Shown here: in pieces, positions 63,431 to 64,000 of the stretch
How the letters are laid out: every line of letters starts with the position of its first letter
How positions within the stretch are numbered: the first letter of the stretch is position 1
DNA from: Syngnathus acus
Lineage: Eukaryota; Chordata; Actinopteri; Syngnathiformes; Syngnathidae
Reading direction: 5' to 3'
NCBI RefSeq assembly: GCF_901709675.1
Contig: NC_051088.1
Span: 8,584,193-8,648,192 of the forward strand
Length of the DNA: 64,000 nt
The notes under the pieces: model-generated
The model's input: the letters and a program-made list of their open reading frames with translations, nothing else
Told to the model about the DNA's origin: nothing
The model's database searches: none
Program-made: the position numbers and the translations under genes

Positions 63431-64000
63431 TATAGCTTAAAAACCAAGACGAAAATATGCCTTTAATGGTGGGACAACATGCCATTCCTCAATATTTGTA
63501 TGAATACAGCAAATAAAGCTCATTCATCTTTTCCACCGTTCATGACTCCTTATTCCTTCAGCATGACTTTCTCAAGCGTGCACATCTTTCATTTGAAGAC
63601 ATATCTGCCCAATCATCCAAAACGTTCCTGCCTCATTTGTTTGTTTCTGCACATCTGCTTGCTGAGGTGAAATCTTTGGTTATTTTGTTTTAATTCTGTC
63701 TGTCTGTACTCATTCAACCTCCTCCATCACAGCCCTTGTTGCTTTGTCATCGTTTGCTCCATCTCGCTGCTTTTCTGTCCTATGTGTATGCGTGTGTGCT
63801 TCCGTCAGTCGACAACAGTGCCGCAATTCATCATCATTTCATCTACAGCTCCCTTAATTGAATACTATCACAGTCCCACCTGACGAGGAGGCTCATAAAA
63901 CCACATTGCTGTTCTCATGTGGTCTATGCACACACGCGCATGTACATAAAAATAGATAAGCCCATCAATAAAACATTATTTGATACCCTGTGTTCAGACT

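Overview
This 64 kb window is vertebrate nuclear DNA, almost certainly from a teleost fish and probably a percomorph. It has one multi-exon gene with short GT-AG introns, long CA/GA microsatellites, tRNA-derived SINEs of a kind common in percomorph genomes, decayed LINE tails and hAT-type DNA transposons. There are no bacterial-style operons, and nearly all open frames of 60-140 codons are chance or repeat-derived.

The only protein-coding gene I can support is the 3' part of a class A plexin, best matched to plxna4. It lies on the minus strand from 58578 (first exon in the window) to its stop codon at 21009. I placed 23 coding exons (96-237 nt, smallest 67 nt). Every junction is GT-AG and every split codon joins in phase, giving 3405 nt (1134 residues plus stop) with no frameshift. 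In order they encode the end of the segment before PSI3, a PSI domain, the IPT/TIG repeats, one transmembrane helix, a basic juxtamembrane segment and the whole cytoplasmic GAP module split by the Rho-GTPase-binding domain. The sema domain and the first PSI domains (about 760 residues by comparison with known A-plexins) must lie beyond 64000. Plexin-A4 is a semaphorin receptor in axon guidance.

From 1 to 21008, downstream of the stop, I see no gene. This part holds the unbounded plxna4 3' UTR, microsatellites and a dense transposon nest at about 3.8-10.7 kb. The nest has two hAT-like elements with clean 8-bp target duplications, a larger 2.7 kb element with inverted ends, and a 3 kb array of about 155- and 236-bp units that reverses orientation to form a large imperfect palindrome. 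Some array units carry CRE-, CCAAT- and GC-box-like motifs.

Within the introns are SINE copies, two decayed LINE fragments (34.1-34.6 kb and 52.3-52.7 kb), a GATCTA-rich array, and two of four telomere-like minisatellite blocks, all in the same orientation. A (GA)n microsatellite serves as the polypyrimidine tract of one plxna4 exon. From 58579 to 64000 is upstream plxna4 intron, with a long (CACG)n-(CA)n tract and one well-preserved SINE.
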